A DNA stretch of 64,000 nt from Erythrobacter sp. UBA1916 (GCA_002337385.1 DDFY01000008.1:177844-241843); one strand, 5' to 3'. Positions 25,779 through 34,787 are shown, counted from the stretch's first letter. The notes: generated by a model from the sequence alone, not told the origin. Numbers and translations are program-made.

Positions 25779-27785
25779 ATGTCCGCGACCAAGATATTGT
25801 GGGGCCAGGTCATCGCCGTCCTTCTGATCGTGCTGATTGCGATCTGGAGCGCGACCCAATGGACGGCAGCGGCGCTGGCCTATCAGCCGGAATTGGGATC
25901 GCCCTGGTTCTCGCTGGGCGACTGGCCCGTTTATCCGCCGCCGGCCTTTTTCTGGTGGTGGTTTGCATTCGACGCTTATGCCCCGGAGATATTTAGGACG
26001 GGTGCCTGTATCGCCGTGTCGGGTGGATTCGCTGCGATCGTCTTTGCTATCTGCATGTCGGTATGGCGCGCGCGGGAAGCGCGAAACGCTGAGACCTATG
26101 GGTCGGCACGCTGGGCGACCATGGGAGAAGCTCGGACCGCCGGGCTGTTGCGCGACGAGGGTGTCGTTCTGGGCCGTCTCGGATCGGACTATCTGCGCCA
26201 TGATGGACCCGAGCATGTTCTTTGCTTCGCCCCCACGCGCAGCGGCAAAGGTGTCGGCCTGGTTGTGCCGTCGCTACTCACCTGGCCGGGCTCTGCGATC
26301 GTTCACGACATCAAGGGAGAGAACTGGCAGCTAACGGCAGGCTTTCGCGCGCGTCACGGTCGCGTGTTACTGTTCGATCCGACCAACGCTGCATCGGCCG
26401 CCTACAATCCCCTGCTGGAAATTCGCAAGGGTGCCTGGGAAGTGCGCGATGTGCAGAATGTCGCTGACGTTCTGGTCGATCCAGAAGGCAGTCTTGAAAA
26501 GCGCAATCACTGGGAGAAGACCAGTCATGCACTACTGGTCGGTGCAATCTTGCATGTTCTCTATGCTGGCGAAGACAAGACATTGGCCGGAGTCGCCGCC
26601 TTTCTGTCGGACCCGCGGCAGCCGATCGAATCGACCTTACGCGCGATGATGACCACGCCGCATCTGGGTAAGGCAGGTGTCCATCCCGTCGTCGCCAGCG
26701 CCGCGCGCGAGCTGTTGAACAAATCGGCGAACGAAAGATCGGGTGTGCTCAGCACGGCCATGTCTTTCCTGGGACTCTATCGCGATCCCGTGGTCGCACA
26801 GGTGACGCGTAGTTGCGAGTGGCGCATAGCGGATCTCGTCGAGAGCGATGTGCCGATCACACTCTATCTGGTCGTGCCGCCCAGCGACATCTCACGCACC
26901 AAGCCGCTCATCCGCCTGATCCTCAACCAGATCGGACGGCGGCTGACCGAGGATTTGCGGGCCCGGCAGTCGCGCCACCGCTTGCTCCTGATGCTCGACG
27001 AATTTCCTGCGCTTGGCCGGCTCGATTTCTTCGAGAGCGCGCTCGCCTTCATGGCAGGCTACGGCATTCAGAGCTTCCTGATCGCCCAAAGCCTTAACCA
27101 GATCGAAAAAGCATATGGACCGAACAACGCGATCCTCGACAACTGTCATGTGCGCGTGTCGTTTGCCACCAATGACGAACGTACCGCCAAGCGCATTTCG
27201 GATGCACTGGGCACGGCTACCGAAATGCGGGCGATGAAGAACTATGCCGGCCATCGCCTGTCCCCCTGGTTAGGGCACCTGATGGTTTCGCGCTCGGAAA
27301 CCGCTCGGCAACTCCTGACGCCGGGCGAGGTGATGCAGCTTCCACCTGACGATGAGATCATCATGATCGCCGGTATCCCGCCAATTCGGGCGAAGAAGGT
27401 CCGCTACTACAAGGACCGGCGGTTCGCCGAACGAGTTATTTCACCGCCGGATATGGAAGGCGGAGCACGCAAGACGCGTCCCGACGATTGGAGCGGCCGG
27501 CGTCCAATCGTTGCGCCGCCGACGTTTGAACCGGCACCGGTAGACAAGTCTGTCGAAGGATCGGGCGAGGATGACGAGGCCGAAAATGCCGGGTTGCGCC
27601 GACAGCCCGATTTGGAACGTCATGTCGATATCTCACCGGCTCCCAAACCCGCGCCAGCCAACGAGTTCGAACCGGAGGATCCCGAACCGGATAGTGATGC
27701 CGCGCGGCAAGCCACCGTGCGCCGTCAGGTGCGGACCGTAGCGCGTCAGGCATCACTCGATCCCGATGATGGTATTGAATTGTGA
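25779..27785 (+). CDS. traG: VirD4/TraG type IV coupling protein
   Basis: A 668-residue inner-membrane ATPase that links the relaxosome to the Trb channel. Two to three N-terminal membrane segments (about residues 10-32 and 75-105) precede Walker A (APTRSGKGVGLVVPSLL, about 150-166), SAIVHDIKGENW, Walker B (LLMLDEFPALGRLDFFESA, about 403) and the SFLIAQSLNQIEKAYG region. The last 90 residues are charged and disordered. The stop overlaps the start of the ribbon-helix-helix gene. A strong AAAGGAGG site precedes the ATG. Confidence 0.95.
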   Translation: MSATKILWGQVIAVLLIVLIAIWSATQWTAAALAYQPELGSPWFSLGDWPVYPPPAFFWWWFAFDAYAPEIFRTGACIAVSGGFAAIVFAICMSVWRAREARNAETYGSARWATMGEARTAGLLRDEGVVLGRLGSDYLRHDGPEHVLCFAPTRSGKGVGLVVPSLLTWPGSAIVHDIKGENWQLTAGFRARHGRVLLFDPTNAASAAYNPLLEIRKGAWEVRDVQNVADVLVDPEGSLEKRNHWEKTSHALLVGAILHVLYAGEDKTLAGVAAFLSDPRQPIESTLRAMMTTPHLGKAGVHPVVASAARELLNKSANERSGVLSTAMSFLGLYRDPVVAQVTRSCEWRIADLVESDVPITLYLVVPPSDISRTKPLIRLILNQIGRRLTEDLRARQSRHRLLLMLDEFPALGRLDFFESALAFMAGYGIQSFLIAQSLNQIEKAYGPNNAILDNCHVRVSFATNDERTAKRISDALGTATEMRAMKNYAGHRLSPWLGHLMVSRSETARQLLTPGEVMQLPPDDEIIMIAGIPPIRAKKVRYYKDRRFAERVISPPDMEGGARKTRPDDWSGRRPIVAPPTFEPAPVDKSVEGSGEDDEAENAGLRRQPDLERHVDISPAPKPAPANEFEPEDPEPDSDAARQATVRRQVRTVARQASLDPDDGIEL

Positions 27786-28204
27786 CGACCAAGGCGCGAC
27801 TTTCGGTCTATCTTGACCAGGAACTTATGCAGGCGCTGGCTGCCTATGCCGACCGGCGCGGGCAATCACGTTCGCTGATTGCCGAGGCAGCTATAGCCTC
27901 CTTCCTGTCACCTGATGGCGACGAGCGGAGTGAGGCAGCGGTGACAAAACGTATAGACCGACTTGACCGTAAGGTGGCGCGGCTCGAACGCGATCTTGGC
28001 ATCAGCGTCGAGATGATCGCGCTATTCGTTCGCTTCTGGCTGACATCTACTCCGCCGCCGCCGGAAAGCGAACGCGCCGTGCTACGCAGCCTGGGTGGAG
28101 ATCGCTACGACGCCTTCATTGATGCGTTGGGACGAAGGCTCGCCAGCGGACGGAGGGTTGGGCAAGAGGTCGTGGAGGATCGAATTTCATCCGAGGAGAA
28201 ATGA
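27782..28204 (+). CDS. ribbon-helix-helix (CopG-family) protein
   Basis: A 140-residue protein starting at GTG 27782, overlapping the traG stop. The N terminus is a ribbon-helix-helix: TTKARLSVYLDQELMQALAA then RGQSRSLIAEAAIASFLSP. A coiled-coil-like helix (about residues 55-80, RIDRLDRKVARLERDLGIS) and a C-terminal helical part follow. It is the standard companion of traG in this ICE family and in related elements stands directly before trbB; it may help regulate transfer or act at oriT. Here trbB lies 11.5 kb away because of the inserted defence island. Confidence 0.88.
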   Translation: MTTKARLSVYLDQELMQALAAYADRRGQSRSLIAEAAIASFLSPDGDERSEAAVTKRIDRLDRKVARLERDLGISVEMIALFVRFWLTSTPPPPESERAVLRSLGGDRYDAFIDALGRRLASGRRVGQEVVEDRISSEEK

Positions 28205-28425
28205 TAGCTGGTGTCGGACGATCCGGAATGGCGGCTTTCAGGAGCGCTGATTGGAATAGCCGACGATCCGGACGGTGAACCGGCGTGTCAGCTTCGCGCC
28301 CAATAACCAGTCGTTTCGCTACCGTTCGGACTGTCCTCGAAAGCGGCCGCTACCGCATATGCCTATGAGCTACAACAATGGCATCTTGCGCCATGCGATT
28401 GCTGAAGCGCTATTGGGACAACGCG
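28205..28425 (+). other. junction after the ribbon-helix-helix gene with iteron-like sites
   Basis: No gene is seen. TCGGACGATCCGGAAT at 28214-28229 differs from the iteron at 17068 at only two of 16 positions, and a second related site, CCGACGATCCGGACG, begins at 28260. These could be binding sites for the same protein, or traces of the ancestral sequence at the left edge of the defence island. Confidence 0.4.
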
Positions 28426-30246
28426 CTATGGGCGGCATACCACATATCCTTGGGCACCCATCTCAACACAGGCCGAGAAGTAACTCATCAATAGCCAGTA
28501 GAGTTGGACGAAGTGCGGCGACGGCGCTGTCCCCTGCACGACATCGGCAAGGACTCCTTCCACCTGCGCACGGCTGAGCGACGAGGTCACAATAAATACT
28601 CGCCGGAGCGCATCTGGGGCGACGCGCACCGCGTCAAGTTTCTCGGAAATCTGTTGTGGCGTTCCGCCACGGATCATCCGGGCGATGTCGGTCTGGACGC
28701 CGTTGTTACGATAGCGATTAGCCCAGCCGGCCAGTTTGTGGGGCAGCATATCGGCGGGTAGCCCCATCCGGCCGAGGTTCTTGATCGCTTGGCCGACCGA
28801 TTCATGAAAGGCCGACGCGCTGAGGGACTGGTTACCGTGTTTGGCATGGTAGAAGCTGATCATCGTCGGGCTGCTGTGGGTGCTGACCCCGATAAAGTCG
28901 GCCCATTCATCACCGAGATCATCACAGAGCAATACGTCATCGCCGTCTGCGATCGTATCGACCACCGAGCGGAATACGCAGTCTTGGGCAAACTCCACCT
29001 GGCCAACCGCAAAATCGCCTTTCTCACTGGTGGTGTGCACAAGCGAGGGATCTGCCTGTAGGCGTGCGAGCAGCGCAGTACCGCCGCCAGCAAGCGCCTC
29101 GTCGCGAAACAGCGCCCCGTCGATGTACGCCAGGGCGAGATCGCTGAAGAGTATCGTGAACAAATTTTCGCGGTCGAGGTAGCGCGAAAGTGAGACCGCA
29201 TTGGCGTCCTCCCCTAGCGGCTGGCTGCGTTTCTCGACTGAAATTCCGGCGATTTGCGGGACATCGAGTTTCCGCAATCCGATCCGCGTTGCTCCGATAC
29301 GCAGCCTGGCGATCGGGGTAACGCCGTCTTCGGCGCGCACTTCGAGTACGCGGCGGCGGCGCACGACCGGGAACGCTGGCTCGAGCGCGGCCAGTACGGC
29401 TTCGGCTTCAGGTTGCAGCAGTTCCTCGACACCGTTTGCGCCCTCGCGGATCAGGCGCACTCCGTTATCGGCATTGAACAATGCGTCGGCCAGACCCATT
29501 GTGTCGATGCCGACGAAGGTTGGCCGGACGTGGGAAGGGAGCGCGGTCAGTTCGATAGCGCGCGCGAAGTTGCGGATGAAGCCGGCGACCGCTCCGCCAT
29601 CGGCTTGGAGGAGTTCCGAGATCTGGATGGCCCATGCAACGGTTGCTTCGACTCCAACGCGATCGGCGCGAAGCGAAATCCGACCGGTGGTCGGCGTGGC
29701 GGAATAGACACCGTCTTCGCGTCGCACGCTATAGGCTTGGGGAATGAAGCGACTGGCGCTGCTGGTGGCGACGGCGTTCTCGAGATCGCGAGCTTCGAGC
29801 GATTTTGAACGCAACGCGAGCGGCGAAATCGACATATTGCGTAGACGCAGCTTCTGAAACACCGCGTCTTGCCGGGCGATCGCGCACTCTATCCGCTCAT
29901 TTGCGACTTTGCCGAGATGGGCGGTTTTGAATGCCGAGGGCAGATCTAGCCCCGATTTGAAAACCGCAATGTACGGACCGTGCTCGACGATCAGCACATA
30001 GCCATAGACGCGCTCGACAGCTTCGGCTTCAGGCGCAAGGAAGGCCACATCGCGTTCGTGCGAGAAGCAGATCGCCGAATAGCGGGCATCGTCAAGCACG
30101 ACCCGATCGACCCGGAACAAATTTTGCGAAGGCCGTCGGGCCTGGGCGCGAATAGTCGTGAAGAGGCGATTGATCGCTTCGTTCGACAGACGGCGTTTAC
30201 GCTGGTAAAAATATCCCGATTGCGCGATTTCGAGATGGTCAATCAT
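28426..30246 (-). CDS. unrecognised 606-residue protein paired with DUF2235 hydrolase
   Basis: I do not recognise this family. The protein is soluble, with no signal peptide or long hydrophobic segment. The N-terminal third is mixed alpha/beta (RVDRVVLDDARYSAICFSHE, then VLIVEHGPYIAVFKSG). A middle segment around residues 140-200 holds MSISPLALRSKSLEARDLEN and RFIPQAYSVRREDGVYSATP. The C-terminal part has VLLCDDLGDEWADFIGV, TMISFYHAKHGN and a final YVVCRP. The acidic run with the following His and Lys could suit a nuclease-like or other enzyme core, but no set of catalytic residues is certain. Its start overlaps the DUF2235 stop (ATGA), and it is the last gene of the leftward defence run. Confidence 0.6.
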   Translation of the reverse strand: MIDHLEIAQSGYFYQRKRRLSNEAINRLFTTIRAQARRPSQNLFRVDRVVLDDARYSAICFSHERDVAFLAPEAEAVERVYGYVLIVEHGPYIAVFKSGLDLPSAFKTAHLGKVANERIECAIARQDAVFQKLRLRNMSISPLALRSKSLEARDLENAVATSSASRFIPQAYSVRREDGVYSATPTTGRISLRADRVGVEATVAWAIQISELLQADGGAVAGFIRNFARAIELTALPSHVRPTFVGIDTMGLADALFNADNGVRLIREGANGVEELLQPEAEAVLAALEPAFPVVRRRRVLEVRAEDGVTPIARLRIGATRIGLRKLDVPQIAGISVEKRSQPLGEDANAVSLSRYLDRENLFTILFSDLALAYIDGALFRDEALAGGGTALLARLQADPSLVHTTSEKGDFAVGQVEFAQDCVFRSVVDTIADGDDVLLCDDLGDEWADFIGVSTHSSPTMISFYHAKHGNQSLSASAFHESVGQAIKNLGRMGLPADMLPHKLAGWANRYRNNGVQTDIARMIRGGTPQQISEKLDAVRVAPDALRRVFIVTSSLSRAQVEGVLADVVQGTAPSPHFVQLYWLLMSYFSACVEMGAQGYVVCRP

Positions 30247-31430
30247 TCGTCGTCCTTGATCGTGTCAGTATGTCCGGGGGTTGGCGGCACAGTCGTGAAC
30301 TCAGTGGGAAGATTGACCGGCTTATAACCCTTGGCGATCCGTTCGATCACCGAATGATGGAGCAGCGCGCCTTCGGGAATTTTACGCGGTTCCGCGCACG
30401 GCAGATAATAGCCCCCGCCCGACACCTTCTCAGGGAAGCGCTTCCACCTGCGGTTCTTGGGCAGATATTCCAGCGGCTTCCAAGGGATGGTCATCGAATT
30501 GTGGATTTCGCCATTTGCATCGGGCGCGACATACATGCGTTTGCCTCCGGGCAGAGGAGCGCCCTCCGCTAGATGATTGAACAGGGACTCGTTGATTTGA
30601 AGGCCGTGCTCCTGCGCTTCTCGAGCCATCCAGATCAGCGGAAACTTGGCGACCTGACTTACGGCCTCAGCCCAGCCACCACCAACATCGGAATGGTCCC
30701 CAGCGAACCAGACGGTCTGCTGGTCCTGCAAACCTTCGGCATTGGCGAACGGATCGGGTTTGAAGTTCTGGCGCGGGGTCCAGTTATAGAGCCGGAACAT
30801 CCGACGACGCTCGTCGATCGCAGCGGCTTGCCGGAATACGCGTACGCTCGGATTGGACTTAGTGTACGGCAGGAAAGACTGGCTGGGAAACCGCAGCAAC
30901 CCCGGACGGACCAACACCGAGGCGACCGTGTCCCACACACCCAAAAAATGGATCGGCACCCGGCGTCCGCCAATCACACGGCGAAACTGCCAGGCGATGT
31001 CGAGCCGGTCTTCGCGGTCGGCGCGTTTATAGGCCTTGAGCGCATATTGGGCGACGTTGCGCTGATCAGTTTCGAGCAGACCGACCAGATGGATTAGGCC
31101 CGCGACTGCGCGGGCAGTGTACGCGCCGCGGCTGAAGCCGAACAAGAAGATCCGGTCGCCTGGCTGATAGTTGTCGATCAAATAGCAATAGGCGGCGAGA
31201 ATATTGGCGTCGAGACCCCAGCCGGTTGCGAGCCCGAAGGCCGCGATCGCGCTTTGCGCGGCAGGACTCCAGTCGGTGGTAAGCGGCACGGTGCCGATGC
31301 CGGGGTGATAGAAGACGCGCTGACTATCGCTGCGTTCTGCGCAGCGATATAGCTTTACGACGTTGGTCAGGTTATCCTTGACCTCGTTGCTGGTGCCATC
31401 GAGCAGTAGAATCAGATTACGCGGCATCAT
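30243..31430 (-). CDS. DUF2235 alpha/beta hydrolase (Tle1-like fold)
   Basis: A 395-residue hydrolase. It opens with RNLILLLDGTSNEVKDNLTN, the DUF2235 start, and has the nucleophile elbow GFSRGAYTARAVAGLI (G-x-S-x-G, about residues 100-115). VPIHFLGVWDTVASV and the later VWFAGDHSDVGGGWAE (about 241-256) supply the expected acid Asp and His region. The family includes the type VI phospholipase effector Tle1, but no type VI genes lie here. In this setting it is more likely a self-targeting or defence lipase, acting with the coupled 606-residue protein (4-bp overlap). It begins 126 bp after the CBASS effector gene on the same strand. The family is firm, the role is inferred. Confidence 0.82.
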   Translation of the reverse strand: MMPRNLILLLDGTSNEVKDNLTNVVKLYRCAERSDSQRVFYHPGIGTVPLTTDWSPAAQSAIAAFGLATGWGLDANILAAYCYLIDNYQPGDRIFLFGFSRGAYTARAVAGLIHLVGLLETDQRNVAQYALKAYKRADREDRLDIAWQFRRVIGGRRVPIHFLGVWDTVASVLVRPGLLRFPSQSFLPYTKSNPSVRVFRQAAAIDERRRMFRLYNWTPRQNFKPDPFANAEGLQDQQTVWFAGDHSDVGGGWAEAVSQVAKFPLIWMAREAQEHGLQINESLFNHLAEGAPLPGGKRMYVAPDANGEIHNSMTIPWKPLEYLPKNRRWKRFPEKVSGGGYYLPCAEPRKIPEGALLHHSVIERIAKGYKPVNLPTEFTTVPPTPGHTDTIKDDE

Positions 31431-31556
31431 TGCCCCCTGAGCCCAAGGGCATCAACAGCCACTTCTTTGGGGCAAGATGTCTTGGAACCGAAATCGATGG
31501 ACAACCGCCTTCGTGCGTTTGACGGCTTAGGATCCGATAGAGCTTTCTCATTACCT

Positions 31557-32714
31557 TCATCGACCGATCACCAGCCGTTGTTGAAAGCCACCCTGGTCGC
31601 GCCGTTCATCCCACAGGATTAGCGGCAAATCTGCCTTTGGCATCCACACCCTACCGACTTCGATCGCCATTGCGACGGGCAGCGCTGGAAAGACGTGAAT
31701 CTCGGCATCATCGCCATGTGCGAGACGAATTGATGCGAAAGTCTGCCGGAGCAGCGTACGGAACGCCGCAAGGCATTCTGGGCGGCCCAAAATGTCATTG
31801 CCGGGGCTCTCTGCTTCGATCGCCCAGATTGGTATGTCGTCTCCAAGCACGCTGCTGATCCGTTCGTCATCAATCGTGGCGCTGATGCCGAGGTTTAACG
31901 CCACCTTTGGCGCCGTTCGTGGTTCGGCTCGGCGATCGAGAAAGGTGATCGGCGGCCAATTTTCGCGCCATACCCAGCCTTTGGGTTCGCGCGAAATCTG
32001 ACGCACATCGACATCGGCGATATCGCTGAGCAGGCTGCCAAGTTGGATCAGTAGGGGCTGTGGCGCGATCGCAAACACGCTCAAATGTCGGATTTCGCCT
32101 TGGCGGAGACGTTCACCCACCCGCAATTCGAACTGCCGGGCGAGATGGTCATGTTGAAACTGCCAATAAGCGGCGTCATTCTCACTGAAGCTGGAGTCTT
32201 TAAGCTCAAGCGCCAGTGGATGCCCAAGTGGATAGCGCGTCGGTAGCACCGCTGTCCGGCTGTGCGTAGCAGAGACCGGACAATCATGTTCCCCGATGCG
32301 CGCGGCATAATGGAGTAGATGCGTGGCGCGGTCAGCATCAATCGCAGTCACCAGCGCGATCCGAGCCTCATGTGCTGTTTTCATCTCAAGAAGCCGTGCT
32401 TCAGGGTGACCCGCAACCTCCTCGCGATCAATCAGGCGGTGGTGCACGTCACAAAGCAACATCAGGTTGTTGATGTCGTCGGCCAGCGTATGCGAACGGA
32501 CCGGATCGCCACGCGGACCGTCGGGCGCAGCTGCGACGATGTGCGCGATATAGGCGGTGTTGAGCTTCTCGGCGCCAGAGATGATGTCGCCGATCAGTGG
32601 CTTGTTACAGCCGGAATATTGGCAATTGCCGCCGGCTCGGGTCCACAGGATCAAGCGGTTTTTCTCGGACACCCGGACTGCCGCGCGCCCCTTCCCCTTG
32701 ATGATGCGGGTCAT
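31557..32714 (-). CDS. cap5: CBASS effector, HNH endonuclease with SAVED domain (Cap5)
   Basis: A 385-residue protein. The N-terminal HNH nuclease is plain: NCQYSGCNKPLIGD, AYIAHIVAAAPDGPRG and DINNLMLLCDVHHRLID (about residues 30-97), with Cys/His zinc ligands and catalytic His residues. The C-terminal 220 residues form a SAVED-like sensor (LSVFAIAPQPLLIQLGSLLS, then IHVFPALPVAMAIEVGRVW). Cap5 proteins bind the cyclic oligonucleotide made by the CD-NTase through SAVED, assemble, and cut DNA with HNH. The start overlaps the E2 stop (ATGA), fixing it in the CBASS operon. Confidence 0.92.
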   Translation of the reverse strand: MTRIIKGKGRAAVRVSEKNRLILWTRAGGNCQYSGCNKPLIGDIISGAEKLNTAYIAHIVAAAPDGPRGDPVRSHTLADDINNLMLLCDVHHRLIDREEVAGHPEARLLEMKTAHEARIALVTAIDADRATHLLHYAARIGEHDCPVSATHSRTAVLPTRYPLGHPLALELKDSSFSENDAAYWQFQHDHLARQFELRVGERLRQGEIRHLSVFAIAPQPLLIQLGSLLSDIADVDVRQISREPKGWVWRENWPPITFLDRRAEPRTAPKVALNLGISATIDDERISSVLGDDIPIWAIEAESPGNDILGRPECLAAFRTLLRQTFASIRLAHGDDAEIHVFPALPVAMAIEVGRVWMPKADLPLILWDERRDQGGFQQRLVIGR

Positions 32715-33406
32715 GCGGCCCTCCGCAGCAGTTCAGCAACGGGATCGTTGATCGGATTGCGCAACCGCGAGAAATCGATGTCGCGAAGCCGATCGGCCAG
32801 CATGCGCCGATCGACCCTCCCGGACTGACGCTGCTCGATAGTGGCGACGGTCAGACGACTTGTGTCCATTCCCGTGACTGTGCTGGTCCGATGCAGCAGC
32901 TGCTGCCATCCTGACCGTCCGTTGCCAAAGGTTTTCGGAGGCTGCGAGGCGCCATGGTTGCGGCCGCCGCCATGCCAAATGCCGGTCGCATGCCACGCCT
33001 CGTAGAAGCGCAGCCATTCGGCAATCCAAGGCACGGTCGTCGCGCCGATCGCCTGCGAGGTGTCCCATCCGCCGCAGGCGGGATCAAATAGGCAGAGGTT
33101 GGGGTCGTCCAGTTCGTCATAGACATGCGGGATCGGCGTGTCGGGATCTTCGGCGCGCCGTTCGACGCGGGGTGAGAGAATGCGTACTTCCGGAAACCAG
33201 GCATGGGCATATTCGAAGCCGTTCTGGAAGTGCCGGCGCACATAGAGGATCGACACCTCATAGCCTTGCGACAAACCATACACCCGGCCACGCCACAGCG
33301 CGAGATCCTTCCCCAGCAGGACGGTGCGGAAGGGCCAGTCACGCCTTAGCAGGCGATCCTGTTGCCACAAGGGGAGCGGCGGGGCGGCGTTGATCACTCG
33401 CGCCAT
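32711..33406 (-). CDS. CBASS E2-like protein (E2-only, Cap2-type)
   Basis: A 231-residue protein with the E2-like pattern of short type II CBASS systems: WPFRTVLLGKDLALWRGRVY, EYAHAWFPEVRILSPRV, PHVYDELDDPNLCLFDP with candidate catalytic Cys105, and TVPWIAEWLRFYEAW followed by TGIWHGGGRNH. No E1 or JAB domain is present and none is encoded nearby. In such systems the E2 links the CD-NTase C terminus and tunes its activity. It overlaps the CD-NTase 3' end by 13 bp and the cap5 start by 4 bp, so all three genes are translationally coupled. Confidence 0.85.
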   Translation of the reverse strand: MARVINAAPPLPLWQQDRLLRRDWPFRTVLLGKDLALWRGRVYGLSQGYEVSILYVRRHFQNGFEYAHAWFPEVRILSPRVERRAEDPDTPIPHVYDELDDPNLCLFDPACGGWDTSQAIGATTVPWIAEWLRFYEAWHATGIWHGGGRNHGASQPPKTFGNGRSGWQQLLHRTSTVTGMDTSRLTVATIEQRQSGRVDRRMLADRLRDIDFSRLRNPINDPVAELLRRAA

Positions 33407-34752
33407 CGAGTGCCTCCATAGAAAGATGTTTGCGGCGTCGGGCGGCCCTGCGAGCTGGTCGCTGCGGCCATTGTCGGCAAGATAAGTTTGCCAGTGTGTT
33501 TCTGGTACCGGCTTTCGCCCAGTTCCTTGGCCCGGCCCATCCGATCGGCGAAAGCACGGACCGCTTCCCCGGCAGCATGTTCACCGAACAGCTCGGCGAG
33601 GATTTCCTGGCGCTCCCGAAGCGTCACTTCGTCATGGACGTAGCGATAGAGCTGGCGGACCAGATGGTTGAGATCGCCAAGCCAGAGCGATTGGTCATAA
33701 CCGCTGCCCGGCCAGCGGTCTGTCAACACATCTGCCTCGCAGCGTGGGTTGGTCTCATGGATGTGGGTGCTGTTGCTAACGTGATATGCGAAACGGTCGC
33801 GCAGCGCGACTGCATGCTCCAGCAATGCTGCGGCAAAGGTAGGGCTGGAGGCGCGAAAGCCTGCCACTAGCTTGGCCAGCAGCACGCTCGGCGGGCAGCG
33901 ACCATCACGCAGATCATAGCGCAGATTGCGGAACCGTTTGATAAGCTGGAGGCTGGCGAGGGCACGCGACATGCCATGCGGTCCGACTTGCGCCGGCAAA
34001 GGTTCGACTTCAGCCCGTTTGGCCAGCACCCGCGCGCTATCGACTGCAATTACGAACATCGGTTCAGGAGGCGTCTGCTCCTTGAACCAGTCAGTGAAGC
34101 CGAACGGATTGGCAGTGACGCGCTTGCCCGGATTATGGGGCTCCTCGGCGCGGTGATGGAAGATAGTGCTCTGTCGTGCCAGGGTTCCGGGCTGTAGGAC
34201 TGCCGGGGTCAGGTCGACATGCATCTTGTCGGCATATTGAACCTGCACGCAGCGCGTGCAGCGAGTCGTTGCCTTGTAGTAGCGCGAGCCCGGCTCCCCA
34301 CGGATGGTATGATAGAGCAGGTCCAGGACGAACGCGGGGCCGCGATCCATTTCCGGATCAAGCTCCAGCATGGCATCGATATCAAACTCGTCATTGGTCG
34401 CACGCGAAGCAACCGACGATCCCTGCGCCGCGCCACCTTGACCGTAAACGCGGCGAACACGCCCTTTGAGCAGGCTGCCATCGCGTTCCACCCAGTCTCC
34501 GAGTGTATGATAACGTTGCTCGGCCACCTCATATTGCGATGGCGGGAGCTGAACCCCTGCTAGCACATCGGCGAGCAGGATGTCGGCTTCGGTGGCAAGC
34601 GCGTTCGGACGAGAGAAGAGCTTATTGGCTCCCGCAGCGTGCGCGATCTGGCGGCCGTTTGGTGTGGCATCACCGATCGCCCCATTGCGGAACTCGAGGT
34701 CGGTGCCGGCGACCTGAAGCGCGGCCCCCTCGGTATTCTTCTTGGCATTCAT
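33394..34752 (-). CDS. CBASS CD-NTase (cGAS/DncV-like nucleotidyltransferase)
   Basis: A 452-residue enzyme that makes a cyclic oligonucleotide alarm signal. The start is the ATG at 34752, preceded by AAGGAG at ideal distance. The core shows GQGGAAQGSSVAS (the GS motif, about residues 104-116), then DEFDIDAMLELD with D124 and D126, and KMHVDLTPAV with the third Asp, D180. The rest is helical. The C terminus reads SFYGGTRWRE, with a Gly-Gly five residues before the end, of interest because E2-type partners act on CD-NTase C termini. The product nucleotide cannot be told from sequence. It heads the E2/cap5 operon and diverges from higB. Confidence 0.92.
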   Translation of the reverse strand: MNAKKNTEGAALQVAGTDLEFRNGAIGDATPNGRQIAHAAGANKLFSRPNALATEADILLADVLAGVQLPPSQYEVAEQRYHTLGDWVERDGSLLKGRVRRVYGQGGAAQGSSVASRATNDEFDIDAMLELDPEMDRGPAFVLDLLYHTIRGEPGSRYYKATTRCTRCVQVQYADKMHVDLTPAVLQPGTLARQSTIFHHRAEEPHNPGKRVTANPFGFTDWFKEQTPPEPMFVIAVDSARVLAKRAEVEPLPAQVGPHGMSRALASLQLIKRFRNLRYDLRDGRCPPSVLLAKLVAGFRASSPTFAAALLEHAVALRDRFAYHVSNSTHIHETNPRCEADVLTDRWPGSGYDQSLWLGDLNHLVRQLYRYVHDEVTLRERQEILAELFGEHAAGEAVRAFADRMGRAKELGESRYQKHTGKLILPTMAAATSSQGRPTPQTSFYGGTRWRE

Positions 34753-34770
34753 GTCCTCAAGCTCCTTTCT

Positions 34771-34787
34771 GGTCCCAGATCGGGAAC
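34771..34787. promoter_or_regulatory. inverted-repeat operator, copy 1 (CBASS side)
   Basis: GGTCCCAGATCGGGAAC has TCCC-N5-GGGA arms and shares TCCC and CGGGAAC at the same spacing with the copy at 34831. It lies 19 bp upstream of the CD-NTase start, just before its AAGGAG site. Confidence 0.7.

Noticed and set aside
30243..31430. Type VI secretion effector (Tle1) reading of the DUF2235 protein
   Set aside because: No VgrG, PAAR, immunity lipoprotein or other type VI gene is nearby; the defence setting explains it better.
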